Shown: positions 1 through 8,415, counted from the stretch's first letter. The stretch: 64,000 nt of DNA from Streptomyces sp. NBC_00335 (GCF_036127095.1 NZ_CP108006.1:1178001-1242000); one strand, 5' to 3'. Program-made: numbers and translations. The notes: generated by a model not told the origin, from the letters alone.

Positions 1-96
1 GGTGACCCCGAGCCGCTCCAGGAGGCGGACGACGGCGATGCCCGTGCGCGGGTAGATCGCGTCGTTGACGCAGGTGACGAACAGGGCGGCTCGCAT
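1..96 (-). CDS. lutA: LutA-like (Fe-S)-binding protein, 5' part only
   Basis: Only the first 32 codons lie in the window; the gene runs off the left edge. The N-terminus MRAALFVTCVNDAIYPRTG matches the start of LutA/YkgE proteins, the CCG-domain iron-sulfur subunit of the LutABC lactate oxidation complex in the cytoplasm. The ATG at 96 is divergent from cobF, whose GTG is 18 bp away, so the two promoters must overlap. The CCG cysteine motifs lie outside the window, so the call rests on the conserved N-terminus alone. Confidence 0.7.
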   Translation of the reverse strand, partial: MRAALFVTCVNDAIYPRTGIAVVRLLERLGVT

Positions 97-114
97 GATG
101 GGCACAATAGCCCG

Positions 115-867
115 GTGAAGAAGTTCTCAGTGATCGGCATAGGCGCGGGCGACCCGGACCATCTGACCCTCCAGGCGGTCAGGGCGATCGGCGCGGCGGA
201 CGCATTCCTCATCCTGGAGAAGGGCGAGGAGAAGGCGGATCTGACCGGGCTGCGGCGCGCGATGCTCGACGCGCACGCCCGCCCCGGACACCGCCTGGTG
301 GAGGGCCGCGATCCCGACCGCGACCGGACGCCCTCCGACTACACCCCCACGGTGGACGGCTGGCGCAGCGCGCGGGCCGAGCTCTTCGAGCGGTTCATCG
401 CCGAGGACCTGGCGGAGGGCGAGACGGGCGCGTTCCTGGTGTGGGGCGACCCCTCCCTCTACGACTCCACGCTCGCGATCCTCGACGAGGTGCTGGAGAA
501 GGGCCGGGTCGCCTTCGAGCACGAGGTGGTGCCCGGCATCAGCAGCATCTCCTCGCTGCTGGCCCGCCACCGCACCAACCTCAACCGGGTGGGCCGCCCG
601 GTCCAGATCACCACCGGGCGCCGGCTCGCGGAGGGCTGGCCGGAGGGGGTGGACGACGTGGTGGTGATGCTGGACGCCCGGCACGCCTTCACCGCCCACC
701 TCGACCAGGACCTCTACATCTACTGGGGTGCGTACGTGGGCACCCCCGACGAGATCCTGGTCTCGGGGAAGCTGGCGGAGGTCGCCGGCCGGATCGAGGA
801 GCTGCGCACCGAGGCCCGTGCCCGCAAGGGCTGGATCATGGACACGTACCTGCTCCGGCGCGACTGA
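115..867 (+). CDS. cobF: Precorrin-6A synthase (deacetylating)
   Basis: CobF methylates precorrin-5 at C1 and releases the C20-derived acetyl group as acetate, in the aerobic (late cobalt insertion) cobalamin pathway. The 250-residue length is normal. Tetrapyrrole-methylase hallmarks are the SAM loop GIGAGDPDHLTLQA (residues 8-21), the GDPSLYDS segment (111-118) and VVPGISS (138-144). The GTG start has no obvious Shine-Dalgarno site, and with only 18 bp to the divergent lutA-like gene the message may be leaderless. It stands alone, away from other cob genes, as CobF often does in Streptomyces. Its presence fits the B12 riboswitch found near 6.1 kb. Confidence 0.93.
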   Translation: MKKFSVIGIGAGDPDHLTLQAVRAIGAADAFLILEKGEEKADLTGLRRAMLDAHARPGHRLVEGRDPDRDRTPSDYTPTVDGWRSARAELFERFIAEDLAEGETGAFLVWGDPSLYDSTLAILDEVLEKGRVAFEHEVVPGISSISSLLARHRTNLNRVGRPVQITTGRRLAEGWPEGVDDVVVMLDARHAFTAHLDQDLYIYWGAYVGTPDEILVSGKLAEVAGRIEELRTEARARKGWIMDTYLLRRD

Positions 868-907
868 TTCCTTCCGCGCCCTTCCGCGCCCAGCTGCACG
901 CGCCCCT

Positions 908-2143
908 CTAGGGGAGGTAGGCGGGCAGTATCTCGGCGAGCCGTTCGTACTCCTCGGCCCGGTTGTAGATCTGCCCGCTCACCCGGATCCCGCCGCCGCC
1001 CGGCCAGGGCCAGATCAGCACCCGGATCCGCTGCTCGGCCGCGATCCGCTCGCGCAGGTCGCGGGAGGCGTCCGGGGTCTCGGCCACCCCGGGCGGCAGC
1101 CGCAGCGTGCGCAGGGCGAGGCCCTCGGTGTACGGGAGCGGGGCGATTCCGGGGAGCTCGGCGAGCAGGGCCGCGCCGTAGCCGGCCATGGAGCTGTTGT
1201 GGGCCCGTACCTTCGCGGCGTCGAGCTCCTCCAGCAGGTCGAGCCCGTCCGGGGCGGCGAGCCAGCCGGTGTAGTCGAAGGTGGCCCGGTTCTCCACGGA
1301 GCGCGGGAAGCCGTAGTGCGCCTCCCAGGAGGGCACCGGCGGCCGGACCCGGTCGCGGTGGTGCGGGGCGACGGCCAGGATCGCGGTGCCGGACGGGGCG
1401 TAGGCCCACTTGTGGAGGTTGCCGAACCAGAAGTCCGCGCCTCCGCCCAGGGGGTCGGGAATCATGCCGGGCGCGTGGGCGCCGTCCACGATGGTGGTGA
1501 TGCCCCGCTCGGCGAGTTCGGCGAGCAGCCGGGGCGAGGCGATGAGCCGGGCGGTGGGCGAGCTGATGTGGTCGAGCACGGCGACCCGGGTCCGCGGGGT
1601 GACCCCGGCCAGCACGGCTTCCCGTACGGCGTCCTCGTCGGGGAGGTCGGTGCCCAGTGCCACGGTGGTGAGCGGGGCGCGCCGGGCGGCGGCCGCGACG
1701 ACCGTGCCGTAGCCGTGGTCGGTGACCAGGATCTCGTCGCCGGCGGCGAACTCCACGGCGTCGAGGGCCACGTTGGCTGCCTCGGTGGCGTTGGACACGA
1801 AGGCGAGCCCGGCCGGATCGGCGCCGAGCCGGGCGGCGATCCGGGTCCGGGCCTCGACGAGCCGGTCGGGCGCGCCGATGAAGAAGGCGTCGGGGTCGGC
1901 GTACGCCTGGGCCCGGAGGGCGGCCTGTGTTTCCTGGACGGGGATCGGCACCGCTCCGAACGACCCGTGGTTCAGGTGGCTGACGTCGTGAGAGAGCCGG
2001 AACAGCTCCCGCCCGCCCGGGAATTCGGCGGGACGGCGCATCGACCCGCTGCGTGAGGCCGCTCCGGACCGTCCGGCGGCGTCGGCGGGGGCGACGCGGT
2101 CGGTGCGGTCGGTGCGGTCGGTCGGCTCGGCGGGCTGGGTCAC
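908..2143 (-). CDS. Aminotransferase class V-fold PLP enzyme (isopenicillin N epimerase-like)
   Basis: A 411-residue fold-type I PLP enzyme of the class V family that includes isopenicillin N epimerase, cysteine desulfurases and kynureninase-like enzymes. The N-terminal block LNHGSFGAVP (about 58-67) is typical of the epimerase-like branch. The PLP site is visible as D220 in IVDGAHAPG and the Schiff-base lysine K245 in GNLHKWAYAPSG. The GTG at 2143 is chosen because GGAGG lies 6 bp upstream; this adds a low-complexity Asp/Arg/Thr-rich tail of about 35 residues before the conserved domain, so the ATG at 2041 remains possible. It is co-oriented with and 38 bp from the LysR gene upstream, so the two are probably one unit. 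The substrate is unknown. Confidence 0.85.
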   Translation of the reverse strand: MTQPAEPTDRTDRTDRVAPADAAGRSGAASRSGSMRRPAEFPGGRELFRLSHDVSHLNHGSFGAVPIPVQETQAALRAQAYADPDAFFIGAPDRLVEARTRIAARLGADPAGLAFVSNATEAANVALDAVEFAAGDEILVTDHGYGTVVAAAARRAPLTTVALGTDLPDEDAVREAVLAGVTPRTRVAVLDHISSPTARLIASPRLLAELAERGITTIVDGAHAPGMIPDPLGGGADFWFGNLHKWAYAPSGTAILAVAPHHRDRVRPPVPSWEAHYGFPRSVENRATFDYTGWLAAPDGLDLLEELDAAKVRAHNSSMAGYGAALLAELPGIAPLPYTEGLALRTLRLPPGVAETPDASRDLRERIAAEQRIRVLIWPWPGGGGIRVSGQIYNRAEEYERLAEILPAYLP

Positions 2144-2181
2144 GTGGGACCTCCGTGGGTGCGGCGCGGCTGTCGGCCCGA

Positions 2182-3105
2182 TCATGCCCCGCCGTCCACC
2201 GGAGCGACAGCCCCTCCTCCGGCCATCGCGGGGGCGAAGGCGCGGCGGCACCGCAGGAGCAGCTCCCGTACGGCGGGGCCGCGGGTATCGCGCCAGACCA
2301 GGGAGAGCAGGGCCGGGACCTCCACGTCCTCGATGGTCCGGGCGGTGAGCCGGTCCCGGTACGAACCGGCCATCGAAGCGCTCAGGACGGCGACTCCGAG
2401 GCCTCGGGCGGCGAGGTCCGCCATGGCGTCGGCGGCTCCGGCCTCCAGGGCGATCGGGAGTTCCCGTCCCTGTCCGGCGCAGGCCAGGTCGAGCACCGTG
2501 CGCAGTCCGGTGCCCGGCGGCATGCAGATGACCGGGTACCGGCCGAGGTCGCGCAGGGTCACCCGGTCCGCTTCGGCCAGGGGGTGCCCGTGCGGGACCG
2601 CGACGACCAGGCGCTCGCTGATGAGGGTGAGCGCCTCCAGCCCGTCGGGGGTGGTGGCGGCGGTTCCCACCAGGGCGAGGTCGACGGCGCCTGCCCGTAC
2701 GGCCTGCACCAGGCGGTCGGAGTTGTCCTCCAGCAGGGCGATCTCCACGCCGGGGTGGGCCCGGTGGAAGGCGGCGAGGGCGTCGAAGAGGGGGGTGAGG
2801 GTGCAGCCGACCACCATGCCGACGGTGAGGCGGCCGCGGATCAGGCCGGTCACCTCGCCCACCGCCTGGGTGAGGGCCCCGGTGGCGGCGAGGGCCGCGC
2901 GGGCGTGGTCGAGGGCGGCCTTGCCGGCGGCGGTGAGGGTGGCGGTGCGGCCGGAGCGGTCGAAGAGCTCGGCCCCCAGTTCCTGTTCGAGGCGGCGGAT
3001 CTGGGCGCTGACCCCGGACTGGCTGATGTGGACGCGCTCGGCCGCGCGGGTGAAGTTCTGTTCTTCGGCGACCGCGACGAAGTATTCGAGCTGCCTCAGT
3101 TCCAT
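2182..3105 (-). CDS. LysR family transcriptional regulator
   Basis: A 307-residue LysR-type regulator. The winged helix-turn-helix occupies residues 1-60 (FTRAAERVHISQSGVSAQIR), followed by the linker helix and a periplasmic-binding-like effector domain to about residue 290. The start MELRQLEYFVAVAEEQNFT is canonical. The class V aminotransferase-like gene follows directly on the same strand, which makes it the likely target. The 106 bp before the divergent SnoaL-like gene holds the T-rich stretch TTCTAGTTACCAGCAGAACC, compatible with a LysR T-N11-A box. Assignment to the family is firm; the effector is unknown. Confidence 0.92.
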   Translation of the reverse strand: MELRQLEYFVAVAEEQNFTRAAERVHISQSGVSAQIRRLEQELGAELFDRSGRTATLTAAGKAALDHARAALAATGALTQAVGEVTGLIRGRLTVGMVVGCTLTPLFDALAAFHRAHPGVEIALLEDNSDRLVQAVRAGAVDLALVGTAATTPDGLEALTLISERLVVAVPHGHPLAEADRVTLRDLGRYPVICMPPGTGLRTVLDLACAGQGRELPIALEAGAADAMADLAARGLGVAVLSASMAGSYRDRLTARTIEDVEVPALLSLVWRDTRGPAVRELLLRCRRAFAPAMAGGGAVAPVDGGA

Positions 3106-3211
3106 GACTGCAGATTCTAGTTACCAGCAGAACCAGCTGTTGGACTTCTGATCGCTGGGTGGCGAGGCTTGAACCGCACCCCGAAGAGCTGACCGACCGC
3201 AGGAGGAAGCC

Positions 3212-3604
3212 GTGCCGGACACCACCGACTACGCGTCGTACGAGAAGGCCCTGCACCCCGAGGACATCACCCGCCTGTTCGTCGAGCGGTCCAACGCCGG
3301 TGACGCGGCCGGGGTCGCCGCCCTCTACGAGGTGGACGCCGTGATGGCCTTCCCGCCCGGCGAACTGACGGTGGGGCGGGAGGCCATCCGCGCCCTGTGG
3401 GAGCGGGTGCTCGCGAACCGGCCCCGCTTCGAGCCGGAGCCCCCGCTGCCGACGCTGGTGAGCGAGGGCATCGCCCTCACCTCCACCCCTCCGAGCGACG
3501 GCGCCGGGGCCCGCGCCCAGGTCGTACGCCGCCAGCCGGACGGCAGCTGGCTGCGACTGCTGGACCAGCCGGAGTTCGCGCCGGGCGCGGGCGGAGCCTC
3601 GTAG
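3212..3604 (+). CDS. SnoaL/DUF4440-like protein (NTF2 fold)
   Basis: A small (130 aa) cytoplasmic protein of the NTF2-like superfamily. The pattern ITRLFVERSNAGDAAGVAAL ... DAVMAFPPG ... VGREAIRALWERVL is the usual SnoaL/DUF4440 arrangement of two helices, a strand and the 'G-x-x-A-I-R' helix. The GTG start is fixed by AGGAGG at 3201-3206, 5 bp upstream. These proteins range from polyketide cyclases to ketosteroid isomerases; nothing here identifies a substrate. It is divergent from the LysR gene, so it may belong to that regulon. Confidence 0.82.
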   Translation: MPDTTDYASYEKALHPEDITRLFVERSNAGDAAGVAALYEVDAVMAFPPGELTVGREAIRALWERVLANRPRFEPEPPLPTLVSEGIALTSTPPSDGAGARAQVVRRQPDGSWLRLLDQPEFAPGAGGAS

Positions 3605-3631
3605 GCCGTCTCCTGCGGATCGCTCCCGGCC

Positions 3632-4255
3632 TCAGGCCGCCGGCGGGCGCATGGTCTGGCGGAGCGTGGCCCCCGCGCCCAGTCCCGCGAGCCAGTCGTC
3701 CAGTTCGGCCAGGGCGGGCGGGCCCAGGAGGGCCGGGTCCACCGTGGTGCGGAGCTGGTGGGGCACCCCCGAGGCGAGCAGGAGGCGCAGGCTGCGCTCC
3801 GCCGAGGCGGCGGCGTGGCCGATGCCGGTGACCTTCTCGTACCGGCCGGGCGGAGCCTTGACGTCGAAGCCGACCCAGTCCAGCAGGCCGGCGTCCAGCA
3901 GCCGGGCCAGCCGCCGGGGGAAGGCTCCCCCGGTGTGCAGCCCGACCTCCAGGCCCAGCGCACGGGCCTCCCGCACGGCCTGCGGCAGGCCGCGCTGGAG
4001 CAGCGGTTCGCCGCCCGAGAAGACGATCCCGTCGAGCAGTCCCGTCCGGCGGGCGAGGTGGCCGAGCACCTCGTCCCAGGAGACGGCGGCGGGGGCCCGG
4101 GCGGGCAGCAGGCCCGGGTTGTGGCAGTAGCCGCACCGCCAGGGGCAGCCCTGGCAGAAGACGGTGGTGACCAGGCGGCCGGGCCAGTCGCAGGTGGACA
4201 GCCGGGACCAGCCGCCGATCCGGACGACCTCGCCGGGCGCCGCCGCGGCGGTCAC
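3632..4255 (-). CDS. nrdG: Anaerobic ribonucleoside-triphosphate reductase activating protein (radical SAM)
   Basis: NrdG is the radical-SAM activase that installs the glycyl radical on NrdD. The [4Fe-4S] motif CPWRCGYC (CxxxCxxC, C37/C41/C44) follows TTVFCQG, and the SAM-binding FSGGEP motif lies near residue 80. Length (207 aa) fits short NrdG/PflA-like activases. The GTG start overlaps the nrdD stop codon (GTGA at 4252-4255), so translation is coupled and the two proteins are likely made in fixed ratio. It shares the promoter, NrdR boxes and cobalamin riboswitch upstream of nrdD. Confidence 0.93.
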   Translation of the reverse strand: MTAAAAPGEVVRIGGWSRLSTCDWPGRLVTTVFCQGCPWRCGYCHNPGLLPARAPAAVSWDEVLGHLARRTGLLDGIVFSGGEPLLQRGLPQAVREARALGLEVGLHTGGAFPRRLARLLDAGLLDWVGFDVKAPPGRYEKVTGIGHAAASAERSLRLLLASGVPHQLRTTVDPALLGPPALAELDDWLAGLGAGATLRQTMRPPAA

Positions 4256-6030
4256 ACCGCGGCCTTGAAGTGGACGCGCTCGGCGTGTTCGCCCTTCTTG
4301 CCGATGTTGAAGGAGGACACCGGGCGGTGGTAGCCCATGACCCGGGTCCACACCTCGCACGCCGCCCCGCACGTGGGGCAGGTGGGCTGCTCCCCCGCCA
4401 GGTAGCCGTGGTCCGCGCAGATGGAGAAGGTCGGGGTCACCGTCAGGTACGGGAGCCGGAAGGTCTCCAGCGAGCGCCGGACCAGCTTGCGGCAGGCCTC
4501 CGCCGTCGGGATCCGCTCGGGGGTGTAGAGGTGCAGGACGGTGCCGCCCGTGTACTTGCCCTGCAGCTCGTCCTGGCGCTCCAGCGCCTCGAAGGGGTCG
4601 TCGGTCCATCCGACGGGCAGCTGGGAGGAGTTGGTGTAGTACGGGTTGGCGTCGGTGCCGGCCTGGAGGATGTCGGGGAAGCGGGCCCGGTCCTCCTTCG
4701 CGAAGCGGTACGTCGTGCCTTCGGCGGGGGTGGCCTCCAGGTTGTAGAGGTGGCCGGTGCTCTCCTGGAAGTCGGTCATCCGGGCCCGCACCCGGTCCAG
4801 GAGGCGGACCGCGAGGGCGTGCCCCTCGGGCGAGGTGATGTCGTGCGCGTCCCCGCTGAAGTTGCGGACCATCTCGTTGACGCCGTTGACGCCGATGGTG
4901 GAGAAGTGGTTGCGCAGGGTGCCCAAGTACCGCTTGGTGTACGGGAAGAGGCCGCCGTCGATCAGATCCTGGACGGTGACCCGCTTGAGTTCGAGGCTCT
5001 CCTTGGCCAGCTCGCACAGCCGGTCCACCTCGGCCAGCAGCCGCTCCTCGTCACCCGCGCAAAGGTGCCCGAGGCGGGCGCAGTTGAGGGTGACCACGCC
5101 GATCGATCCGGTCTGCTCGGCGCTGCCGAAGAGGCCGTTGCCGCGCTTGAGGAGCTCGGTCAGGTCGAGCTGGAGCCGGCAGCACATGGAGCGGATCATG
5201 TTCGGTTCGAGCTCGGAGTTGATGAAGTTCTGGAAGTACGGGAGGCCGTACTTGGCGGTCATCGCGAAGAGCCGCTCGGCGTTCTCGCCCTCCCAGGGGA
5301 AGTCCTTGGTGATGTTGTAGGTCGGGATGGGGAAGGTGAACACCCGCCCGGTGGCGTCGCCTTCCGCCATCACCTCGATGTACGCCCGGTTGATCATGTC
5401 CATCTCGGCCTGGAGTTCGCCGTAGGTGAAGCCGGCCTCCTCCCCCGCGATCACCGGGACCTGTTCGCGCAGGTCCTCGGGGCAGGTCCAGTCGAAGGTG
5501 AGGTTGGTGAAGGGGGTCTGGGTGCCCCAGCGCGAGGGCACGTTCAGGTTGTGCACGAGTTCCTGGACGCACTGCCTGACCTGGCCGTACGTCATCGCGT
5601 CGAGGCGGACGTAGGGCGCGAGGTACGTGTCGAAGGAGGAGAAGGCCTGGGCGCCCGCCCATTCGTTCTGCAGGGTGCCAAGGAAGTTCACGATCTGGCC
5701 GACGGCCGAGGAAAGGTGCCTGGGCGAGGCGGAGTCGATCTGTCCGGGGACTCCGCCCAGGCCCTCGGCCAGCAGGGTGCGCAGGGACCAGCCGGCGCAG
5801 TAGCCGGAGAGCATGTCCAGGTCGTGGATGTGGAGGTCGCCCTCGCGGTGGGCGCGGGCCACGGCGGCGGGATAGACCCGTTCCAGCCAGTAGTTCGCGG
5901 TGACCTTGCCCGCGGCGTTGAGGATGAGCCCGCCGAGCGAATAGCCCTGGTTGGCGTTGGCGTTCACCCGCCAGTCCCGGCGGTCCAGGTATTCGGTCAC
6001 GGTCTCTACGGCATCGACGGCAGCGGTCAC
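4252..6030 (-). CDS. nrdD: Anaerobic (class III) ribonucleoside-triphosphate reductase
   Basis: The enzyme reduces NTPs to dNTPs without oxygen or B12, using a glycyl radical. At 592 residues it is shorter than the E. coli enzyme because the N-terminal ATP-cone is absent: conserved core sequence (NANANQGYSLGGLIL) starts by residue 23. Visible active-site features are the C78 region (SGYCAGW), the CCR cysteines at 283-284, a zinc-site region C538-x2-H541 with CPTC (551-554), and the glycyl-radical loop RVMGYHRP with G566 followed by SFNIGKKGE. The GTG start has GGGAGGG 6 bp upstream. The leader carries a cobalamin riboswitch and the promoter carries tandem NrdR boxes. Confidence 0.95.
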   Translation of the reverse strand: MTAAVDAVETVTEYLDRRDWRVNANANQGYSLGGLILNAAGKVTANYWLERVYPAAVARAHREGDLHIHDLDMLSGYCAGWSLRTLLAEGLGGVPGQIDSASPRHLSSAVGQIVNFLGTLQNEWAGAQAFSSFDTYLAPYVRLDAMTYGQVRQCVQELVHNLNVPSRWGTQTPFTNLTFDWTCPEDLREQVPVIAGEEAGFTYGELQAEMDMINRAYIEVMAEGDATGRVFTFPIPTYNITKDFPWEGENAERLFAMTAKYGLPYFQNFINSELEPNMIRSMCCRLQLDLTELLKRGNGLFGSAEQTGSIGVVTLNCARLGHLCAGDEERLLAEVDRLCELAKESLELKRVTVQDLIDGGLFPYTKRYLGTLRNHFSTIGVNGVNEMVRNFSGDAHDITSPEGHALAVRLLDRVRARMTDFQESTGHLYNLEATPAEGTTYRFAKEDRARFPDILQAGTDANPYYTNSSQLPVGWTDDPFEALERQDELQGKYTGGTVLHLYTPERIPTAEACRKLVRRSLETFRLPYLTVTPTFSICADHGYLAGEQPTCPTCGAACEVWTRVMGYHRPVSSFNIGKKGEHAERVHFKAAV

Positions 6031-6050
6031 GGCAGCCCTCCCACGAGGCT

Positions 6051-6206
6051 CGGCACGGAAGAATGGCGGGCCCTCTTCGAAGGCCCGTGCCGGCAGGTGT
6101 CGGACTCGTCCGCCGTGGCGGACGTAACCGTTGCGGGGCAGTCCCGGATTCCCACCGGGTTCCCTGTTGCCTCGGTCGGGGCAAGGCCCCGCCGAACCGG
6201 CAAGGC
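6051..6206 (-). promoter_or_regulatory. Cobalamin riboswitch in the nrdDG leader
   Basis: Read on the minus strand, the leader contains the cobalamin-riboswitch core: GAGGCAACAGGGAA, then CCGGTGGGAATCCGG (a hairpin), then the near-invariant CCCCGCAACGGT (about 6125-6165), and a B12-box-like AGTCCGACACCTGCC near 6092-6106. Downstream, GGCACGG (6085-6091) can pair with CCGTGCC (6052-6058) just before the nrdD ribosome site, a plausible expression platform. Known precedent: the class Ia nrdABS operon of S. coelicolor is shut off by B12 through such an element. Here the same logic is inferred for class III nrdDG. Confidence 0.9.
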
Positions 6207-6258
6207 CAACACTACATATGGATGCGACAGCAGAGCGCCACCACTACATATGGGGTGA
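6206..6258 (-). promoter_or_regulatory. Tandem NrdR boxes upstream of nrdDG
   Basis: The sequence ACTACATATGG occurs at 6211-6221 and again at 6243-6253, exactly 32 bp apart, or about three helical turns. On the minus strand each reads CCATATGTAGT inside a 16-bp imperfect palindrome close to the NrdR consensus (acaCwAtATaTwGtgt). Paired boxes with this spacing are the classical arrangement for the ATP/dATP-sensing repressor NrdR. The boxes lie immediately upstream of the riboswitch, so nrdDG would respond to nucleotide status at initiation and to B12 in the leader. Confidence 0.82.
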
Positions 6259-6283
6259 CGAAGGTCCCGAACCAAGGGACTTC

Positions 6284-6312
6284 GGCCCCTGCGGAGAGCA
6301 GCCGCAGGGGCC
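6284..6312 (-). terminator. Terminator hairpin downstream of the GH71-like gene
   Basis: A perfect 11-bp stem, GGCCCCTGCGG (6284-6294) with CCGCAGGGGCC (6302-6312), with a 7-nt loop, starts 8 bp after the stop codon of the glucanase-like gene. A second, weaker stem (GGTCCC/GGGAC near 6263-6280) follows. Together they insulate the nrdDG promoter from the gene upstream. Confidence 0.8.
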
Positions 6313-6320
6313 TCGCGGAG

Positions 6321-8036
6321 TCAGCCCCGGCCGCTGCTGGCGGCGTGGTACTGGAGGTCCTGCACCTCCACCGTGCGGTCCACCCGGTAGGGCAGCTCCA
6401 CCCGGGCCCCGGTCCTGCCGTCCCGCACCACGGCCGCCGAGCCGGCGCCGGGACGGAGGGGAATCAGCTCGGAGTGGACCCCGGCCGGGGCTTCGTGCGC
6501 GTCCCCGGCCGCCCCTACGGCCGTACGGATGCTCGCGGGTGCGGTCAGGAAGCTCAGGACCTCGACCGTATCCCGGGCCGCGGCGCTGCCGCCCCGCAGC
6601 GACATCACGAGGGACTGGCCGCCGGCCGGGTCGGCGGCGGCGAACTGGGTGCGCGAGCTCAGGTACAGCGTGTCCCGGACGATCTTCGGCCAGCCGCCCG
6701 TCTTGAACCGCGTGAGGTAGTACGAGGAAAGGTCCAGATAGGCGTGGCCGTTGTGCAGGGAGGGCGCGAACTGGCTGCCCTCGCTGTAGTCGTTCCAGGT
6801 GGTGAGCTGGACCCAGTCCGCCCCGTCCTCGATGGCGCGGTTCCAAGTGGCTCGCAGGGTAGCGGTGTTGCCCGCCTCGTCGTAGATCCCCTGGTTGGGG
6901 CGGGCGTCCTGGACGGATACGGGCTGCATCCAGATCTTGCCCGCGGCGTGGGCGCGCCGTACGTCGCGCGTGGAGCCCTCCTGGCCGACGTAGCTGCGGC
7001 TGCCCCACTCGGAGAATCCGTAGCTGATGGACTCGAACGCAACCCTGTGCGCGCCGAAGTCGAGGAAGAGCGGGACGAAGGCGGTACGGATGCCGTGCCG
7101 TGACTTCAGGACGTCCATGACCCGGGTCCACCAGGCGGCGCTCTTCTCCTCCGCCTTGAAGGGCGAGACGACCAGCCGCCCGTCGGGGAGCCGGTGGGCG
7201 GCCGGTGACGTGCCGAGGTCCGCGAGGAGGTCGGCGAGCACGGCGGGGTCGTCGGTGCCCAGGGAGGTCATGTCCGGCATCAGCATGATCTTGAAGCCCG
7301 GATCCACTGAACGGGCCGCCTCCATCAGGAGGTTGCAGCGTTCGAGGTTCTTCCCGGAGAGGGAGAGCAGGTCGAGGGTGAATCCGTCGATGCCGGCGGC
7401 GCGTGCCGTGCGGACTTCCTGCTGGAGGTTGGCGAGCTCCCAGTTGCCGGCTTTGGGCGCGACGGGCGGGGGCCGGTCGCGCAGCAGGCCGCCGTAGCGC
7501 GCGTGCTTGCCGCTCTCGCCGTCCGGCTTCAGGTAGTTGCGCGTGTAGTAGTCGACGTCGGCGTTCGCGTTGTCCAGGGAGAGCGGGTACGGGGTGAAGT
7601 AGTGGGCGAAGACCAGCTTCTTGCCGGCGGCGCCGGAGCGCAGGGCGGCCGGCTGCGGCAGGTCGAAGGGCAGGGCTCCGGTGGGGCGCGTCCCGCCGTC
7701 CGTACCGGACCCCTGGGCCTTCGGGTCCGGGGCCGGCCCGCCCGGGCTCTGCGGGGCGGCGCTGCCCGCGCCGGTGGCGGTGGGGCCGGTGGTGGCGGGC
7801 GCGGGGCCGTCGCCGGGGGTCCCGGGCAGGGTGGCGGCCGGGCCGGGTCCCGAGCGGGTCCGTGCGTCCGCGACGGTACGGGGCTCCCAGGCGATGCCCG
7901 TCGCGGCGCAGACGCCCACGAGGAGGAAGGCGGACAGGAGGAGGCTCAGCAGGGGTCTTCGACGCCGGAATCCCGCACGGCGCCGGTGCGACGCGGGTCT
8001 CGCGCCCCGCCCTGCCCGACGCCGGTCCGCACTCAT
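6321..8036 (-). CDS. Secreted or membrane-anchored GH71-like glycoside hydrolase (alpha-1,3-glucanase family)
   Basis: A 571-residue protein with an Arg-rich N-terminus followed by one hydrophobic segment (about 28-45, LLSLLLSAFLLVGVCAATG), a Pro/Gly/Thr-rich stalk to about residue 120, then a TIM-barrel domain. Blocks such as LVFAHYFTPYPLSLDN, AAGIDGFTLDLL, PGFKIMLMPDMTS and VQLTTWNDYSEGS resemble GH71 alpha-1,3-glucanases. The ATG at 8036 has GGAGGGG 8 bp upstream. It is probably exported and held at the membrane, acting on a fungal or bacterial alpha-glucan. Exact specificity is not readable; a GH99-like relative is the alternative. Confidence 0.8.
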   Translation of the reverse strand: MSADRRRAGRGARPASHRRRAGFRRRRPLLSLLLSAFLLVGVCAATGIAWEPRTVADARTRSGPGPAATLPGTPGDGPAPATTGPTATGAGSAAPQSPGGPAPDPKAQGSGTDGGTRPTGALPFDLPQPAALRSGAAGKKLVFAHYFTPYPLSLDNANADVDYYTRNYLKPDGESGKHARYGGLLRDRPPPVAPKAGNWELANLQQEVRTARAAGIDGFTLDLLSLSGKNLERCNLLMEAARSVDPGFKIMLMPDMTSLGTDDPAVLADLLADLGTSPAAHRLPDGRLVVSPFKAEEKSAAWWTRVMDVLKSRHGIRTAFVPLFLDFGAHRVAFESISYGFSEWGSRSYVGQEGSTRDVRRAHAAGKIWMQPVSVQDARPNQGIYDEAGNTATLRATWNRAIEDGADWVQLTTWNDYSEGSQFAPSLHNGHAYLDLSSYYLTRFKTGGWPKIVRDTLYLSSRTQFAAADPAGGQSLVMSLRGGSAAARDTVEVLSFLTAPASIRTAVGAAGDAHEAPAGVHSELIPLRPGAGSAAVVRDGRTGARVELPYRVDRTVEVQDLQYHAASSGRG

Positions 8037-8415
8037 CCTGACCCCTCCCCCGAATATGCCCGCGCCATGCCCGTACATCGGGCGGCACTGCAGCAGTACA
8101 GCGGATTCCGGGGCCCCGGACAACTGTTCCCCGGGGGACGGGGCGGAGGTAGGACAGAGATCGGACGGAGATCGGACGGAGACGGGACGGGATTCGGTGC
8201 GCTCGCGAGGGAAAGGCCGCACCTCAGAGCGGCACCTCTGCACGCCCGGCTGGACAAAGGCGTGTGACCTGTACAACTGCTGCGATCACCGGGCGCCACG
8301 GGCGATTCACCGGAATAGGGAATTCCCCTGGCCTTTCCAGAAAAGTGGCGCATAATCGTCTTCATGCGGCTTGAAACAACCCTCTTGCCGCAGGTCACGC
8401 ATGCAGGGGGGCATC
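8037..8415. other. Divergent intergenic region (379 bp)
   Basis: This holds the two start regions of the glucanase-like gene and the STAND fragment. Between about 8154 and 8200 there are three imperfect direct copies of an 11-bp unit (GAGATCGGACG). A GGAATAGGGAATTCCCC segment near 8310-8333 can fold into a short hairpin. No credible coding sequence on either strand. Confidence 0.5.

Noticed and set aside
908..3256. A 782-residue frame spanning the aminotransferase and the LysR gene
   Set aside because: It only reads through because the upstream part is an out-of-frame copy of the LysR gene, rich in Arg and Pro; the GTG at 2143 with a ribosome site is the real start.
4270..6258. Long open frame antisense to nrdD
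   Set aside because: A GC-rich shadow frame of the real gene; it has no conserved domain and the opposite strand encodes a complete, conserved NrdD.
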